Shown here in pieces: positions 45,402 through 54,255 of a DNA stretch of 64,000 nucleotides (position 1 is its first letter; every line of letters begins with the position of its first letter). Source of the stretch: Rhodopseudomonas palustris (GTDB taxonomy: Bacteria > Pseudomonadota > Alphaproteobacteria > Rhizobiales > Xanthobacteraceae); assembly GCA_016215605.1 (NCBI GenBank), contig JACRJB010000025.1:62001-126000 (forward strand). The letters are read 5' to 3'. A program made the position numbers and the translations under genes. Below the pieces are notes generated by a model. That model did not search any database and had not been told where the DNA came from. It saw nothing but the letters and a program-made list of their open reading frames with translations.

Positions 45402-46544
45402 TCAGCGCTTCTTCGGTTTGCCGCCGGCCTTGGCCGGCTTGGCCGCCTTCGCAGGCGCCGCCGCCGGCACTGGCGCTGCGGCGTCGGCGAACTGCGCCGG
45501 GATCTCATCGGGCACCGGCGGAGCGACCGGCTCGGCCTTGGCCGGCTTGTCGTCCGGATCGTCGAGCCGGTGGGTGCCGACGCCGAGATAGATCAGGATC
45601 GGCGCCGCGATGAAGATCGAGGTGTAGGTGCCGACCAGCACCACGCCGAACATCATCACCGCGGTGAAGGAGTGGATCGCGTTGCCGCCGAACAGCAGTA
45701 GCGCCAGCAGCGCCAGCGTCACGGTGACGTGGGTGATGATCGAGCGCGACAGCGTCGAATTGATCGACTCGTTCAAGAGCTGCGGCATCGGCATCTTCTT
45801 GTAGCGCCGCAGCATCTCGCGGATCCGGTCGTAGATCACGACGGTGTCGTTGAGCGAGTAGCCGAGAATGGTGAGCAGCGCGGCGATCGAGGTCAGGTCG
45901 AAATCGACCTGGCTGATCGACATGAAGCCGATCGTCAGCACGATGTCGTGGACGTTGGCGATCATCGCGCCGAGCGCGAACTGCCATTCGAAGCGGAACC
46001 ACAGATAGATCAGGATGCCGAGGATCGCCAGCATCAAGCCGAGCATGCCGTAGGCCAGCAGCTCACTGGAGACGCGCGGTCCGACCACCTCGACGCGGCG
46101 ATAGTCGACCGAATTGCCGAGCGCGGCGCGCACCTTCTGCACCGCCTCCTGCTGCGCCTGGTCACCGCCGGGCTGTTCGGCGACGCGGATCAGCACTTCG
46201 GACGGACCGCCGAACTGCTGCAGCTGCACCTCGCCGAGCCCGAGCTTGCCGAGCGTCTCGCGCATCCCCGCAATGTCGGCCGCGCCCGAATGCGCCCTGA
46301 CTTCGAGCAGCGTACCGCCCTTGAAGTCGATGCCGAAATTCAGCCCGTGGGTGAAGAACAGCGTGATCGCCGCGATCGACAGCACCGCCGAGATCGGGAA
46401 GCTGATCCGCCGAAACTGGGTGAAGTCGAAATGGGTGTCGTCGGGGACGATCCGCAGCGACGGCAGCCAGCCCATGATGCTGACGAAGGTCAGCACCGTG
46501 ATCAGCACGCCCAGCCCGATCAAAATCCACTGTGTCGATGTCAC
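45402..46544 (-). CDS. secF: Protein translocase subunit SecF
   Basis: Part of the SecDF complex that uses the proton gradient to pull secreted proteins across the inner membrane. 380 residues with an extra N-terminal span (1-25), then the SecF pattern: GLNFGIDFKGGTLLEV (residues ~70-85) and the membrane part with DFDLTSIAALLTILGYSLNDTVVIYDRIRE. A Lys/Ala/Pro-rich tail (AAPAKAAKPAKAGGKPKKR) follows the last span. Start is GTG. 25 bp separate it from the upstream secD stop; downstream the NDUFAF3-like gene is only 3 bp away. Confidence 0.97.
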   Translation of the reverse strand: MTSTQWILIGLGVLITVLTFVSIMGWLPSLRIVPDDTHFDFTQFRRISFPISAVLSIAAITLFFTHGLNFGIDFKGGTLLEVRAHSGAADIAGMRETLGKLGLGEVQLQQFGGPSEVLIRVAEQPGGDQAQQEAVQKVRAALGNSVDYRRVEVVGPRVSSELLAYGMLGLMLAILGILIYLWFRFEWQFALGAMIANVHDIVLTIGFMSISQVDFDLTSIAALLTILGYSLNDTVVIYDRIREMLRRYKKMPMPQLLNESINSTLSRSIITHVTVTLALLALLLFGGNAIHSFTAVMMFGVVLVGTYTSIFIAAPILIYLGVGTHRLDDPDDKPAKAEPVAPPVPDEIPAQFADAAAPVPAAAPAKAAKPAKAGGKPKKR

Positions 46545-46569
46545 TTGCAGCTCTTTCGGATGGGAGACG

Positions 46570-48171
46570 TCAGATCGGCACGACCTGCGGCCGCTTCCAG
46601 CGGACCCAGGTGGCGACGATCAGCCGGGTCACGGTGAAGGCGGTGAACACGGTGGTGATGATGCCGATGCCGAGCGTCACCGCGAAACCGCGCACCGGGC
46701 CGGTGCCGATGTAGAACAGCACGGCGGCGGCGATGAAGGTGGTGATGTTGGAATCGAGAATCGTCGCCAGCGCCCGCTTGAAGCCGGCGTCGATCGCCGA
46801 GATCGCGTTGCGGCCGGCGCGCAGTTCCTCACGGATGCGCTCGTAGATCAGCACGTTGGAGTCGACCGCGATGCCGACGGTGAGCACCACGCCGGCGATG
46901 CCGGGCAGCGTCAGCGTCGCGTTGAGCAGCGACAGCACGCCGAAGATCATCGCCACGTTGACCGCCACGGCGATGTTGGCGAACACGCCGAACAGCCGGT
47001 AGGTCAGCAGCATGAAGATGATGACGAGGATCGACCCGACATAGGCGGCGAGTTCGCCCTTGGCGATCGAGTCCGCGCCGAGGCCGGGACCGACGGTGCG
47101 CTCCTCGATGATCGTCAGCGGCGCCGGCAGCGCGCCGGCGCGCAGCAGGATCGCGAGGTCGTTGGCCTGCTGCACCGTGAAGCTGCCGGAGATCTGGCCG
47201 GAGCCGCCGGTGATCGGCTCGCGGATCACCGGCGCCGAGATCACCTCGTTGTCGAGCACGATGGCGAACGGCTGGCCGACATTCTCGGTGGTGGCGCGGG
47301 CGAATTTGCGTGCGCCGTTGGTGTTGAAGCGGAAGCTGACGATCGGCTCGCTGGTGCGCTGATCGAAGCCCGGCTGCGCGTCGGTCAGATCGGCGCCGGA
47401 CACCAGCACCTGCTTCTTGATCACGTAAGGTTGCTTCGGCGACTGCGCGCTCAGCAGCACGTCGGAATCCGGCGGCGCGCGGCCGGCCTGCGCCTGCTCC
47501 GGCGACACCGAGGAATCGACCATGCGGAAATCGAGCTTGGCGGTCTTGCCGAGCAGTTCCTTCAGTCGGGTCGGATCCTGCAGGCCCGGCACCTGCACCA
47601 GAATGCGGTCGGCGCCCTGGCGCTGGATCAGCGGCTCGACGGTGCCGAGTTCGTTGACGCGGCGCTCGACGATCTGGATCGACTGATCGACCGACTGGCG
47701 CACGCGGTCGGCGATCGCCGCCGGCGGCACCGTCAGCCGGATCACGCCGCTGCCGGCGTCGGTGACCTCGAGGCTGCGCTGGCCGTTGGAGCCGAGCAGC
47801 CCGCCGAGCGGCTGCGACAGCTCGCGCAGCTTGGTGAGCGCGGTCGGAACCTCGTTGTCCTTGCTGATCTTGACCTCGACCGAGTCGCCCTTCAGGGCGA
47901 GACCGGTGTAGGCGATGCGCGCCTCACGCAGCACCCGGCGCGCGTCGTCGCGCACCGATTCGAGCTTGTCCTTCTTGACCGAGTTGGCATCGACCTCGAG
48001 CAGGATGTGCGATCCGCCCTGCAGATCGAGGCCCAGCACCAGATGGCGCTGCGCCCATTTCGGCCAGGTCTTGACGGTGTGATCGGCGAAGAAGTTCGGA
48101 ACGGCGCAAAGGCAAACCACCAGCGCCGTCAGAATGACCGCCAGCGCCTTCCACCGTGTGAAATACAGCAT
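46570..48171 (-). CDS. secD: Protein translocase subunit SecD
   Basis: Partner of SecF, 533 residues. N-terminal span MLYFTRWKALAVILTALVVC, then the P1 periplasmic domain (LVLGLDLQGGSHILLEVDAN marks its start), and the C-terminal transmembrane block with GIAVDSNVLIYERIREELRAG. DLQGGSH and the DSNVLIYERI segments are the known functional motifs. 41 bp lie between the yajC stop and this gene's start. It is cotranscribed with yajC and secF. Confidence 0.98.
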   Translation of the reverse strand: MLYFTRWKALAVILTALVVCLCAVPNFFADHTVKTWPKWAQRHLVLGLDLQGGSHILLEVDANSVKKDKLESVRDDARRVLREARIAYTGLALKGDSVEVKISKDNEVPTALTKLRELSQPLGGLLGSNGQRSLEVTDAGSGVIRLTVPPAAIADRVRQSVDQSIQIVERRVNELGTVEPLIQRQGADRILVQVPGLQDPTRLKELLGKTAKLDFRMVDSSVSPEQAQAGRAPPDSDVLLSAQSPKQPYVIKKQVLVSGADLTDAQPGFDQRTSEPIVSFRFNTNGARKFARATTENVGQPFAIVLDNEVISAPVIREPITGGSGQISGSFTVQQANDLAILLRAGALPAPLTIIEERTVGPGLGADSIAKGELAAYVGSILVIIFMLLTYRLFGVFANIAVAVNVAMIFGVLSLLNATLTLPGIAGVVLTVGIAVDSNVLIYERIREELRAGRNAISAIDAGFKRALATILDSNITTFIAAAVLFYIGTGPVRGFAVTLGIGIITTVFTAFTVTRLIVATWVRWKRPQVVPI

Positions 48172-48212
48172 CGAGTTGTCCCGTCAGAAACCGAAGAGGC
48201 GCAGCGTCCGCG

Positions 48213-48629
48213 TCAGCTCGACGCGGTGTCGTCCTTGGCCGGTTCGGTCTTCGCCTCACCGTCCTTGTCCTTGGTCTTGCCTTTGCCCTTGTCGGCAACG
48301 TCCTTGACCGGCTCGCCCTTGGTGCGGACGCCGGTGATCATCTGGCGCATCTGCCGCACGCGGACGCCGTCGGCGACCTCGAACTCGATCTGGTCGTCGT
48401 CGACCACCTTGGTGACCTTGCCGACCAGGCCGCCGGACGTGATGATGGTGTCGCCGCGGCGAACGTTCTTCACCAGCTCAGCGTGCTCCTTCACCTTGCG
48501 CTGCTGCGGACGCAGGATCAGGAAATACATGATGACGAAAATCAGCGCGAACGGCAGCAGCGACATCAGCATGCTGTTGGCGTCGCCGCCGGCGGCAGCG
48601 GCCTGAGCAAACGCAGGAGTAACAAACAT
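48213..48629 (-). CDS. yajC: Sec translocon accessory protein YajC
   Basis: 138-residue accessory protein of the Sec channel. One membrane span (SLLPFALIFVIMYFLILRPQ, about 23-42) with the family mark RPQQRKVKEHAELVKNVRRGD following. The C-terminal part is unusually charged and long (EPVKDVADKGKGKTKDKDGE). First gene of the yajC-secD-secF-DUF498 set. The divergent DUF815 ATPase gene starts 189 bp away, so a shared control region is likely. Confidence 0.96.
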   Translation of the reverse strand: MFVTPAFAQAAAAGGDANSMLMSLLPFALIFVIMYFLILRPQQRKVKEHAELVKNVRRGDTIITSGGLVGKVTKVVDDDQIEFEVADGVRVRQMRQMITGVRTKGEPVKDVADKGKGKTKDKDGEAKTEPAKDDTASS

Positions 48630-48818
48630 CCGGAATCCCCGTGAAAAGAAGCGAGCCGGCGCGGCGCGGGGGCGACGTCCGGGGGGCGCAAATTCGCGCG
48701 GACTATAGCGGCCGCGGTCCCAATTGCAACGCTGCCAACCCTCTCATTTGCCCTCCGTTTCCGCCGCTTGCCGGCCTTGCCACAGCCCGATATGGCTGCC
48801 GCAACAGGAAGTGCAAGC

Positions 48819-49796
48819 ATGGCCAAGACAACCAAATCCAAGCCGTCCCGCCCCGCCCGTCGCACCGCGACGAAAGCGCCCGCCAGGCGCCGCAGTGCCG
48901 CCGCCAAGGCGGCCACGCCGACTCAGGATCCGGCCGTGCTGGAGCGCATTGCGCGCGCCCTTGAAGGCATTTCCGCGCATTTGGCCGGGACTTCCGCATC
49001 GCCCGCCGGCGACGTTCTGGCCGCCGCGGAGGCGTTCATCTGGCATCCGGAAGGACGATTGGCGCCGGTTCCCAAGGTCAGCCGGGTCGATCTCGAGCTG
49101 CTGCAGGGCATCGACCGGATGCGCGATACCCTGATCGAAAATACCGAGCGGTTCGCGACCGGCCTGCCCGCCAATAACGCTTTGTTGTGGGGCGCGCGCG
49201 GCATGGGCAAATCGTCGCTGGTCAAAGCCGCTCACGCTCATGTCAACGCCCGCCCCGACGTCGCCGGCACGCTGAAGCTGATCGAGATTCACCGCGAGGA
49301 CATCGAAAGCCTGCCGGCGCTGATGACGCTGCTGCGCGCGTCCGATTTCCGCTTCATCGTGTTCTGCGACGACCTGTCGTTCGACGGCAACGACGCCTCG
49401 TACAAATCGCTCAAGGCGGTGCTCGAAGGCGGCATCGAGGGCCGACCCGACAACGTGATTCTCTACGCCACCTCCAATCGCCGGCATCTGCTGCCGCGCG
49501 ACATGATGGAGAACGAGCGCTCGACCGCGATCAACCCGGGCGAAGCGGTCGAAGAGAAGGTGTCGCTGTCGGACCGCTTCGGGCTGTGGCTCGGCTTCCA
49601 CAAATGCAGCCAGGATGAATTCCTGGCGATGGTGCGTGGCTATTGCGCGCATTTCGGCATCGGCATCGACGACGAGACGCTGAAGCGCGAAGCGCTGGAA
49701 TGGTCGACCACCCGCGGCTCCCGCTCCGGCCGCGTCGCCTGGCAATTCACGCAGGACCTCGCCGGCCGCCTCAAGGTGCGGCTCGGCGCGAAGTAA
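48819..49796 (+). CDS. DUF815-family AAA ATPase
   Basis: 325-residue predicted ATPase of the DUF815 group. Walker A is ARGMGKSSLVKAAH (about 126-139), the Walker B region is FIVFCDDLSFD, and an Arg in YATSNRRHLLPRDMM is the likely finger. The basic N-terminus (KTTKSKPSRPARRTATKAP) is disordered. Family members have unknown cellular roles. The start at 48819 is supported by AGGAAGT. It is divergent from yajC. A bidirectional terminator follows. Confidence 0.92.
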   Translation: MAKTTKSKPSRPARRTATKAPARRRSAAAKAATPTQDPAVLERIARALEGISAHLAGTSASPAGDVLAAAEAFIWHPEGRLAPVPKVSRVDLELLQGIDRMRDTLIENTERFATGLPANNALLWGARGMGKSSLVKAAHAHVNARPDVAGTLKLIEIHREDIESLPALMTLLRASDFRFIVFCDDLSFDGNDASYKSLKAVLEGGIEGRPDNVILYATSNRRHLLPRDMMENERSTAINPGEAVEEKVSLSDRFGLWLGFHKCSQDEFLAMVRGYCAHFGIGIDDETLKREALEWSTTRGSRSGRVAWQFTQDLAGRLKVRLGAK

Positions 49797-49883
49797 TCAA
49801 TCATCACTTGCCCAGGATCGGCGACGCGACGCTGCGCGCCGCGTCTTGTCCGGGACACGAAACGAGAGCATGCGGCAAACAAA

Positions 49884-49910
49884 AAATGCCCGGCCTTTGG
49901 CCGGGCATTT
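49884..49910. terminator. Bidirectional terminator
   Basis: AAATGCCCGGCC and GGCCGGGCATTT form a perfect 12-bp stem around TTT, with A-runs before and T-rich sequence after. It lies between the convergent DUF815 and LysM/LytM genes and should serve both. Confidence 0.92.
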
Positions 49911-49942
49911 CGCTTGTCAGGCACTTCCCTCGACGGCGTTGC

Positions 49943-51352
49943 TCAGGCGCCGTTGAGGAACTTGAGCGGATCGACCGGGGATGATCCCTTGCGGATCTCG
50001 AAGTGCAGCTGCGGGGAGCCGACTTCACCCGACTGTCCGGATTTCGCGATGGTCTGGCCGCGCTTGATGGTCTCGCCGCGCTTGACCATCAGTTCGCTGG
50101 CATGGGCGTAAGCGGTGACGTAGCCGTTGGAGTGCCGCACCAGCACCAGATTGCCGTAGCCCTTCAGCTCGCTGCCCGAATAGGCGACGACGCCGTCCTC
50201 GGCCGCCTTGATCGGGGTGCCTTCCGGCACCGCGAGGTTGATGCCGTCATTGGACTTGCCGTTGGTCTTGGCGCCGTAGGCGGTGATGACACGGCCGCGC
50301 ACCGGCCAGCGGAAGCTCGGCAGCGCGCCAGTCGCCTCGGCCGACTTCACCGGCGACGCTTCGGCGGGCTCGGCCGCAGCCGGCGTTTCGGTCGGCGCAA
50401 CCAGCCGCGCCTTCTGCACCGGATCGGCGGGCTGCGCGGTGGCCATCCGCACCGGCGGCGCGGCGACGGGCGCGGCCACCGGGGCGGCGGCGACCTGAGC
50501 GGGAGCAGCGGCCGGCACCGCCGACGCGGTCGCCCGAGTCCCCGGCACGTTGATCTTCATGCCGGGCTTCAGCTTGGTGGTGGCGTCGAGGCGATTGTAG
50601 CGCGCCAGCTCGTTCAGCGAGATGTTGTTGCGGCGCGCGATGTTCATCAGCGTGTCGCCGTTGTTGACGTAGTGCACCCGCGGCGGCGCAGCGGCCGCCA
50701 CCGGTGCCGGCGCGGGCACGGCGGCCGCAGCGACGGGACGCGCGACCGGCGGCTGCGCTGCGGCGACACGGCTCGGGATCACAAGCGACTGGCCGGGCTG
50801 CAGGCGGCGCGGCCCCTTGTAGCCGTTGGCGTGCAGGATGTCGGCGGTCGACACGTTGTAGCGCCGCGACAGGCCTTCCAGCGTGTCGCTGGTGCCGACG
50901 ATGATGGTGGTGCCGCTCGGTGCGACAGCCGCCGGGGCCGGCGCAGCTGCCGGACGGGCAGCGGCGACCGAGCGCGGCGCGACGGTGCCGGTGGTTTCGA
51001 TCGGCGCACGCGGCGGCGGTTCGTACGAGCCGACGCCGCGTCCGCCACCCGACACGCCGCCTCCGGCCACCGGATAGGACGGCGGCGCCGAGATCGGCGG
51101 CAGCGCCTGGGACTGGTATTGCGGCTGGGCCGGCTGATATTGCGGGCGGGCGTATTGCGGCAGCTCGCGCCGCTCACCATACCCCTGCGGCTGCTGGCGC
51201 ACCGACCCGGTCGTTTCGACCGGCCCGAACGGGGCCTGCTGAAACCGGGTCTGCATGTCCGCGCTGCACGCGCTGAAGCCGACCGAAACAAACGCCAGCA
51301 CCGCCATCTGCGGGGCGCGGCGCGAGCAAAGCAACTCGACTACGCGGGACAT
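49943..51352 (-). CDS. LysM/degenerate LytM lipoprotein, NlpD/DipM-like amidase activator
   Basis: 469-residue envelope protein that probably activates a cell-wall amidase during division. Signal with lipobox (VGFSAC, Cys29), then a Gln/Pro-rich linker, two LysM domains (about 145-195, containing SDTLEGLSRRYNVSTADIL, and 228-272), another Ala/Pro linker, and a C-terminal LytM (M23) domain. LytM is degenerate: the first motif reads NDGINL instead of HxxxD and the second QLHFE instead of HLH, as in NlpD of E. coli, so it does not itself cut peptidoglycan. Downstream of pcm on the same strand. Confidence 0.92.
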   Translation of the reverse strand: MSRVVELLCSRRAPQMAVLAFVSVGFSACSADMQTRFQQAPFGPVETTGSVRQQPQGYGERRELPQYARPQYQPAQPQYQSQALPPISAPPSYPVAGGGVSGGGRGVGSYEPPPRAPIETTGTVAPRSVAAARPAAAPAPAAVAPSGTTIIVGTSDTLEGLSRRYNVSTADILHANGYKGPRRLQPGQSLVIPSRVAAAQPPVARPVAAAAVPAPAPVAAAAPPRVHYVNNGDTLMNIARRNNISLNELARYNRLDATTKLKPGMKINVPGTRATASAVPAAAPAQVAAAPVAAPVAAPPVRMATAQPADPVQKARLVAPTETPAAAEPAEASPVKSAEATGALPSFRWPVRGRVITAYGAKTNGKSNDGINLAVPEGTPIKAAEDGVVAYSGSELKGYGNLVLVRHSNGYVTAYAHASELMVKRGETIKRGQTIAKSGQSGEVGSPQLHFEIRKGSSPVDPLKFLNGA

Positions 51353-51451
51353 GGTTACTCACTCATACGCAACTCAAGGTAAATTGAGTAAACACGTCGG
51401 CAGTAAACAAGCGTTTAACCCTGCGGCACGACGGGTATTGACGTGCCCTCG

Positions 51452-52105
51452 TCAGAGCTCGCGCGCGATGCCGGGCAAAGCCGGCACGAACCGCACATCG
51501 ACCAGCGGCTTGCGGACGAAATCATCGTCCTTGCGCTGCACCCGGATCAGCGTCTGCCGTCCGTGCGGCGGCCCGATCGGCGCGATCAGGATGCCGTCGG
51601 GGTCGAGCAGATCGAGCAGCGGCTGCGGCAGCGCCGCCATCGCCGCGGTCACCAGGATGCGGTCGAACGTGCCCTGCCCCTCCGGCAGCGCGAAGCCGTC
51701 GCCGAGCAGCACCTCGACATTGGCGTAGTTCAGCTCCTTCAGCCGGGCACGGGCGCGGTCGGCCAGCGTCTTGAAGCGCTCGACGCTGACGACGTCGCGC
51801 GCCAGCCGCGACAGCACCGCCGCATGGTATCCGGAGCCGGTGCCGATCTCGAGCACGCGATGGCCGGGCTGCAGCTGGAGCTGCTCGGTCATATAGGCGA
51901 TCACGAACGGCTGGCTGATGGTCTGGCCGCAGGCGATCGGCAGCGCGGTGTCACGCCAGGCGCTGTCGCGGTGGATCGGATCGACGAAACGGTCGCGCGG
52001 CACCGCTTCCATCGCCTGCAGCACGCCGCGCTCGCTGATGCCGCGGCGGCGCAGGCTCAATTGAAACATCATCTTTTCCGGCGGCGCCGCCACGGAATTG
52101 ATCAT
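51452..52105 (-). CDS. pcm: Protein-L-isoaspartate O-methyltransferase
   Basis: Repairs isoaspartyl damage in proteins with S-adenosylmethionine, 217 residues. The AdoMet motif is VLEIGTGSGYHAAVLSRLA (about 85-103); IACGQTISQPFVIAYM and VTAAMAALPQPLLDLLDPDG are the other family blocks. It lies about 100 bp before the amidase-activator gene on the same strand. In relatives surE sits directly upstream of pcm; here a response-regulator gene on the other strand and a repeat stand between them. Confidence 0.96.
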   Translation of the reverse strand: MINSVAAPPEKMMFQLSLRRRGISERGVLQAMEAVPRDRFVDPIHRDSAWRDTALPIACGQTISQPFVIAYMTEQLQLQPGHRVLEIGTGSGYHAAVLSRLARDVVSVERFKTLADRARARLKELNYANVEVLLGDGFALPEGQGTFDRILVTAAMAALPQPLLDLLDPDGILIAPIGPPHGRQTLIRVQRKDDDFVRKPLVDVRFVPALPGIAREL

Positions 52106-52320
52106 CGCCCCTCGCTCGGCCGGTACGGGACCGCAGCGGCCCGAGTTCCATCGCCGAATCCCCCGATTCGATCAAATTGTTGGATGGCCAAGGGATTTCT
52201 GGCAAGCCTGTAGGCTGACGATGGTCCCGCGGCGACAGGTTGCGATTGCTTTGCACCGCGGTTTTTGCGAATTTGAGCTGAAGTCGACCCAGATTGCGGG
52301 CGGCTCCAAGGGGATCTTCG

Positions 52321-52692
52321 ATGACGATCGACAAGCCGGCCGGCACCGTCTTCCTGGTGGAAGACGAGGCCATGATCAGGATGATGGTCGTCGACATGCT
52401 GGAGGAGCTCGGCTTCACGGTCGCGGCCGAGACCGGCGAGATCAACGAAGCCGTCAAATTGGCCGGCAGCACCGAATTCGACATCGCGATCCTCGACGTC
52501 AACGTCAACGGCAAGGTGATTTCGCCGGTCGCCGAAGTGCTGAAGGCGCGCAACCGCCCCTTCATCTTCGCCACCGGCTACGGCACCCAGGGCGTGCCCG
52601 AGGATTATCGCGATCGCCCGGCGCTGCAGAAGCCGTTCCAGCTCGAATCGCTGAAGCAGGCCCTCGACACCACGCTGCGCGGCGCGGCGTAG
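52321..52692 (+). CDS. Receiver-only response regulator
   Basis: 123-residue single-domain CheY-like regulator. Acidic pocket VEDEA (residues 14-18), phospho-acceptor Asp59 in IAILDVNVNG, and Lys104 in LQKPF complete the site. There is no output domain, so it signals through partners. Start at ATG 52321 with AAGGGG upstream. It lies on the plus strand between pcm and surE, interrupting what is normally a single operon. The kinase is not in the window. Confidence 0.92.
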   Translation: MTIDKPAGTVFLVEDEAMIRMMVVDMLEELGFTVAAETGEINEAVKLAGSTEFDIAILDVNVNGKVISPVAEVLKARNRPFIFATGYGTQGVPEDYRDRPALQKPFQLESLKQALDTTLRGAA

Positions 52693-52703
52693 GTCACAGC
52701 GTC

Positions 52704-52784
52704 GTAGGATGGGTTGAGCGTCAGCGAAACCCATCGGCCACATGCGTGCGTTTGATGGGTTTCGCTGCGCTCAACCCATCCTAC
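52704..52784. repeat. Interspersed palindromic repeat with GTAGGATGGGTT ends
   Basis: 81-bp inverted repeat: GTAGGATGGGTTGAGCG...GAAACCCATC at one end and GATGGGTTTC...CGCTCAACCCATCCTAC at the other, with a short loop. It separates the convergent response-regulator and surE genes and may act as their terminator. It resembles a widespread palindromic repeat of many bacteria. The inner arm GAGCG..AGCG is like that of the element at 32941-33020. Confidence 0.85.
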
Positions 52785-52788
52785 AGAC

Positions 52789-53556
52789 TCATCCCAGCGT
52801 CTTCGCCAGTGTCGCGGAAAACGCTTCGTCGGTGCGGTCGAGCCGCAGCGGCGTGACCGAGACGTATTTCGCCGCGAGCGCGGCGAGATCGGTGCCTTCC
52901 GCCGGCATGTCGACCACGGCGATGCGCTCGAACCCGATCCAGAAATACGGATTGCCACGGCCGTCGTGGCGCTCGTCGATCTTCAGGAAGCCCTGGTTGC
53001 GCTTGCCCTGCCGCGTCACCTGCACGCCCTGCACCTCGTTCGCGAGGCACGCCGGGAAGTTGATGTTGATCACCGTGTTCTTCGGCACGCCGGCCTTGAT
53101 CGCCTTGCGCAGGATGTCGGGACCGTGAGCCTTCGCGGTGTCCCACAGCGGCGCGTTGCGCGTCTCGATCGAGAACTCCTGCGACAGCGCGAACGACGGG
53201 AAGCCCAGAATGGTGCCTTCCAGCGCACCGGCGATGGTGCCGGAATAGACCACGTCCTCGGCGACGTTGCGGCCCTTGTTGACGCCCGACAGCACCAGAT
53301 CCGGCGCCTTGTCGCCGAGAATGTGCCGCGCCCCCATGATCACGCAATCGGTCGGCGTGCCGCGCACCGCGAAATGCCGCGGACCGACTTCGCGCAGCCG
53401 CAGCGGATCGTTCAGCGACAGCGAATGCGACACGCCCGACTGGTCGAGCTCCGGCGCCACCACCCAGACGTCGTCCGACAGCGCGCGCGCGATGTCCTCG
53501 ACGACCTTGAGCCCGGGCGCGTGGATGCCGTCGTCATTGGTGCACAGAATCCGCAT
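52789..53556 (-). CDS. surE: 5'/3'-nucleotidase SurE
   Basis: 255-residue stationary-phase survival phosphatase acting on nucleoside monophosphates. The N-terminal metal site is MRILCTNDDGIHAPG (Asp8, Asp9), and VVAPELDQSGVSHSLSL, DCVIMG and SGVNKGRNVAEDVVYSGTI are the family blocks. The gene ends just beside the palindromic repeat. Ribosome site before the ATG is weak. In relatives serS-surE-pcm are adjacent; here the serS side has been separated by a TonB receptor and repeats. Confidence 0.97.
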   Translation of the reverse strand: MRILCTNDDGIHAPGLKVVEDIARALSDDVWVVAPELDQSGVSHSLSLNDPLRLREVGPRHFAVRGTPTDCVIMGARHILGDKAPDLVLSGVNKGRNVAEDVVYSGTIAGALEGTILGFPSFALSQEFSIETRNAPLWDTAKAHGPDILRKAIKAGVPKNTVININFPACLANEVQGVQVTRQGKRNQGFLKIDERHDGRGNPYFWIGFERIAVVDMPAEGTDLAALAAKYVSVTPLRLDRTDEAFSATLAKTLG

Positions 53557-53685
53557 GTCGCTGGGGCGCCTTTCAGGTCGTTGATCTGGGGGCCGTCTTA
53601 TCCGCACCGCGACGCAGAGGCAAATACCGGCCGCCGAGCCGGCGACGCCGGCCTGCGCCTGCAAAAATGCGCCGTCCGCCACCAG

Positions 53686-53701
53686 TGTGACTACCGTCAC
53701 A
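53686..53701. promoter_or_regulatory. CRP/FNR-type palindrome
   Basis: TGTGACTACCGTCACA is an exact TGTGA-N6-TCACA palindrome, the textbook CRP consensus. It lies 75 bp upstream of the start codon of the small Cys-repeat protein gene and 130 bp upstream of the divergent surE start, so it could control either. Confidence 0.5.
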
Positions 53702-53775
53702 GTCGCAAAATACCGCTCGTGGGAAGCTCTGCCATCAACAGCCGCACAGGGCGGCCGAGCACAGGGACAGCGACC

Positions 53776-54054
53776 ATGACCATCACCCGCACCAGCCTGA
53801 TCCGCCGCATCGCGTTGTCGCTGATTGTCGCTGCCATGGTCCCGGCGGCCTCGACCGCGAGCTTCGCCTACAGCTCGGAAGCGGCGCAGATGTGCACCGA
53901 CGACGCCTTCAAGCTGTGCGCCTCGGAGATCCCGAGCATCCCGAAGATCACCGCCTGCATGCGCAGCAACCGCCTGAAGCTGTCGACCGGCTGCCGCGCC
54001 GTGATGGACCGCGACCTCGCCGCCGCGAAGGCCCACAAGGTCGCGGCGGAGTAA
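53776..54054 (+). CDS. Small exported Cys-repeat protein
   Basis: 92-residue protein with a signal peptide (IRRIALSLIVAAMVPAAS, cleavage near FAYSS). The mature part has four Cys spaced as MCTDDAFKLC then ACMRSNRLKLSTGC, matching the short cysteine-rich repeat seen in small alphaproteobacterial periplasmic proteins. Two disulfides are expected. A CRP-like palindrome lies 75 bp upstream. The ATG has no strong ribosome site (CAGGGACAGCGACC). Function unknown. Confidence 0.75.
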   Translation: MTITRTSLIRRIALSLIVAAMVPAASTASFAYSSEAAQMCTDDAFKLCASEIPSIPKITACMRSNRLKLSTGCRAVMDRDLAAAKAHKVAAE

Positions 54055-54070
54055 CCCCACCTCTCCGCAT

Positions 54071-54190
54071 GTCGTCCCCGCGCAGGCGGGGACCCATACG
54101 CCGCAGCCTCTCGATTGAGGCGCCACGATAGAGGCCATTCTTCAACGTGAAACGCAAGGGGATATGGGTCCCCGCCTGCGCGGGGACGAC
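54071..54190. repeat. 120-bp palindromic interspersed repeat, copy 2
   Basis: Same length and orientation as the copy at 26695-26814. The outer ~48 bases on the left and ~25 on the right are nearly identical (GTCGTCCCCGC.../...GCGGGGACGAC), while the centre has diverged. It lies between the convergent Cys-repeat protein and TonB-receptor genes. Confidence 0.9.
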
Positions 54191-54255
54191 TCGTGGCGGA
54201 TGCGGCGGCAATTCGTGCCGCGGCCGCGGCCGCGCCGCGGGAAAACGTCAGGCGA

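Noticed and set aside
49943-51352. Calling the LysM/LytM protein an active peptidoglycan endopeptidase
   Set aside because: The metal ligands are replaced (NDGINL, QLHFE), as in NlpD, so an activator role fits better.
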